DNA of 6,503 nt from Patiriisocius_A hiemis (lineage in GTDB: Bacteria > Bacteroidota > Bacteroidia > Flavobacteriales > Flavobacteriaceae): NCBI RefSeq assembly GCF_031846325.1, contig NZ_JAVRHZ010000011.1, positions 1 to 6,503 of the forward strand, in the 5' to 3' direction. Position 1 is the first letter of the stretch. Each line of letters opens with the position of its first letter. This document shows positions 4,912-6,503 of the stretch, one piece after another. Made by a program: the position numbers and the translations under genes. A model generated the notes under the pieces. That model did not search any database and was not told where the DNA came from. It was given only the letters and a program-made list of their open reading frames with translations.

Positions 4912-6432
4912 ATGAAAAAGAAACTAATTTTCTTTATCGTAGCAAGTATTGCTATGACTTATTCCCAAGCACAAAATATTTTTGATGGCTTACGATATTC
5001 TCAAGAACAGATAAATGGATCTGCAAGGTTTCAAGCCATGAGCGGTGCATTTGGAGCCCTAGGCGGGGATCTTTCTGCAATAAACATAAACCCTGCAAGT
5101 AGTGCTATTTTTTTAAATAATTCTGCTGCAATTTCTCTTGGTGTTCTAGATAAAGAGAACGAGGCTACTTACTTTAACACTTCAACCTCTAGTTTTGATA
5201 CAGATATAAGTGTTAATCAAGGAGGGTTAGTTTTTGTTTTTCCTAATGCTAATGAAGAATCTCCCTGGCGAAAAATATCCTTAGGACTTAATTATAACAA
5301 CACAAGAAATTTTGATGACGAGTTATTTGTACAGGGCACTAGTTCTAATTCCATAAGTGATTTCTTTTTAGCCCAGGCTCAAGGCATACCATTAGATTTA
5401 TTAGAGCTAAGACCTGGAGAGACAATAGATGATTTGTATTCTTTCTTAGGTGAATCTGAAGGTATTTCAGCACAAAATGCATTTTTAGGTTTTCAAGGTT
5501 TTATATTCGATCCTGTAGATGACAACCCAAATAACACCTCCTACTCATCGAATGTTACAGGCGGAAACTTTAACCAAGATTATGCATTGTTGTCAAATGG
5601 CTATAATGGTAAGTTTTCATTTAATGTTGCAACTCAATATGAAGATAATTTATACTTCGGAATAAACTTAAACTCTCATTATTTTGAATACAATGAAAGT
5701 ACTTTTTTTGAGGAAAGAAACTCTAATGCTGGTAGCACTATTAATCAAATTGGATTTCAGAACAACTTAGCAACAACTGGAGCTGGATTTTCGGCACAAA
5801 TTGGAGCGATATATAAAGTAACAAATGAGCTTAGAATTGGAGCAACCTATGATACTCCAACATGGTATGAAATTTCTGAAGAGACCTCCCAATACCTAGA
5901 AACCGAAAGAACAGAAAACGGTCAACAAATAACTCAAATTGTCGACCCAAGAGTGATTAATATTTTTGAAAACTACAACCTTACAACTCCAGGAAAAATT
6001 AGCGCTAGTGCTGCGTATGTATTTGGAAAAAAAGGGCTTTTAAGTTTTGATTATTCGTATAAAGATTATTCAAACATTAAATTTAGACCTAGTAACGATA
6101 TTTTGTTCTCTACATTAAATACATCTATTGAAAACAACCTAAAAGCAGTATCTTCCTATAGATTAGGTGGTGAGTATAAAATTCAAAATTTTAGTCTTAG
6201 AGGAGGGTATCACTTTGAGGAAAGTCCTTATCAAGATGAAATTACAGTTGGTGACATTACTGGTTTCTCATTAGGTCTTGGCTACAATTTTGGCAACTAC
6301 ACATTTGATTTAGCATACTCTAGAAGTGAGCAATCTCGAAATCAACAATTTTATGATGTTGGTTTTACTAATAGTTCATCTATTAATACTATTAATAGTG
6401 CTTTTGTATTTACACTAGGATTTAGCATCTAA
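4912..6432 (+). CDS. OmpP1/FadL-family outer membrane protein
   Basis: This is a predicted outer-membrane beta-barrel of the FadL family, whose members pass hydrophobic molecules such as long-chain fatty acids or hydrocarbons across the outer membrane. The actual substrate cannot be read from sequence. The 506 residues begin with a Sec signal peptide (MKKK, hydrophobic 5-16, SQA before a likely cut after Ala20). The N-terminal family signature follows: SARFQAMSGAFGALGGDLSA at 37-56, then NPASSAIF at 60-67, where FadL proteins have a Asn-Pro-Ala hatch motif. Later family features are TTPGKISASAAYVF (358-371), SFDYSYKDYS (378-387) and a C-terminal run of alternating strands ending FVFTLGFSI. 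It is longer than E. coli FadL (about 446 residues); residues about 140-230 are loop-like and account for part of this. A weak A-rich leader without a clear Shine-Dalgarno precedes the ATG. It lies 37 bp after the lipoprotein gene and just before a strong terminator, so it is the likely last gene of that transcript. Confidence 0.88.
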   Translation: MKKKLIFFIVASIAMTYSQAQNIFDGLRYSQEQINGSARFQAMSGAFGALGGDLSAININPASSAIFLNNSAAISLGVLDKENEATYFNTSTSSFDTDISVNQGGLVFVFPNANEESPWRKISLGLNYNNTRNFDDELFVQGTSSNSISDFFLAQAQGIPLDLLELRPGETIDDLYSFLGESEGISAQNAFLGFQGFIFDPVDDNPNNTSYSSNVTGGNFNQDYALLSNGYNGKFSFNVATQYEDNLYFGINLNSHYFEYNESTFFEERNSNAGSTINQIGFQNNLATTGAGFSAQIGAIYKVTNELRIGATYDTPTWYEISEETSQYLETERTENGQQITQIVDPRVINIFENYNLTTPGKISASAAYVFGKKGLLSFDYSYKDYSNIKFRPSNDILFSTLNTSIENNLKAVSSYRLGGEYKIQNFSLRGGYHFEESPYQDEITVGDITGFSLGLGYNFGNYTFDLAYSRSEQSRNQQFYDVGFTNSSSINTINSAFVFTLGFSI

Positions 6433-6449
6433 AACTCATTAGTTATATA

Positions 6450-6486
6450 AGAGCAAAACCCCAACTTAGAGTTGGGGTTTTGTTCT
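6450..6486 (+). terminator. Hairpin terminator after the FadL-like gene
   Basis: A perfect 12-bp inverted repeat pairs CAAAACCCCAAC (6454-6465) with GTTGGGGTTTTG (6471-6482) around the loop TTAGA. Four further pairs, one of them G-U, extend it to 6450-6486. The right arm provides TTTTGTT on the plus strand, 17 bases after the stop codon. The A-rich left arm means it could also stop transcripts entering from the right on the minus strand. Confidence 0.88.
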
Positions 6487-6503
6487 ATAGAAACTTACTA
6501 TGT

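Overview
The window is a stretch of ordinary chromosome from a low-GC member of the Bacteroidota, most likely the family Flavobacteriaceae. Four things point that way. The promoters match the Bacteroidota pattern (TTTG or TTG, a spacer of about 17-20, then TAnnTTTG). Gene starts lack a clear Shine-Dalgarno sequence. The P5C dehydrogenase is of the long, eukaryote-like 'group 1' type, and the prolyl-tRNA synthetase is of the archaeal/eukaryotic type. No mobile element, CRISPR array, phage gene or broken gene was seen.

Layout from left to right: (1) pruA on the plus strand (127-1752), with a candidate promoter before it and a hairpin terminator after it. (2) A convergent junction at 1753-1884 with two strong hairpins back to back, one serving pruA and one serving rpsT. 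(3) On the minus strand, read from right to left, proS (3782-2310), then a tRNA-Glu(TTC) gene (2232-2161), then rpsT (2136-1885). A near-perfect Bacteroidota promoter lies just before the tRNA, so tRNA-Glu and rpsT probably form one transcript. (4) A 111-bp divergent intergenic region (3783-3893) carrying a good proS promoter and a weak candidate for the opposite strand. (5) On the plus strand, an unusual low-complexity lipoprotein (3894-4874), followed 37 bp later by an OmpP1/FadL-family outer-membrane beta-barrel protein (4912-6432), closed by a strong hairpin terminator at 6450-6486.

Most of the content is housekeeping: proline catabolism to glutamate (pruA), charging of tRNA-Pro (proS), glutamate decoding (tRNA-Glu) and the small ribosomal subunit (rpsT). 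The outer pair of envelope genes is less routine. The lipoprotein has an acidic block, a Trp/Tyr/Gly/Asn repeat block and a strongly basic Arg/Ser/Asn/Gly tail, and it probably shares a transcript with the FadL-like channel. I see no clear new multi-gene system. The lipoprotein, alone or with its FadL-like neighbour, is the only part that looks undescribed.
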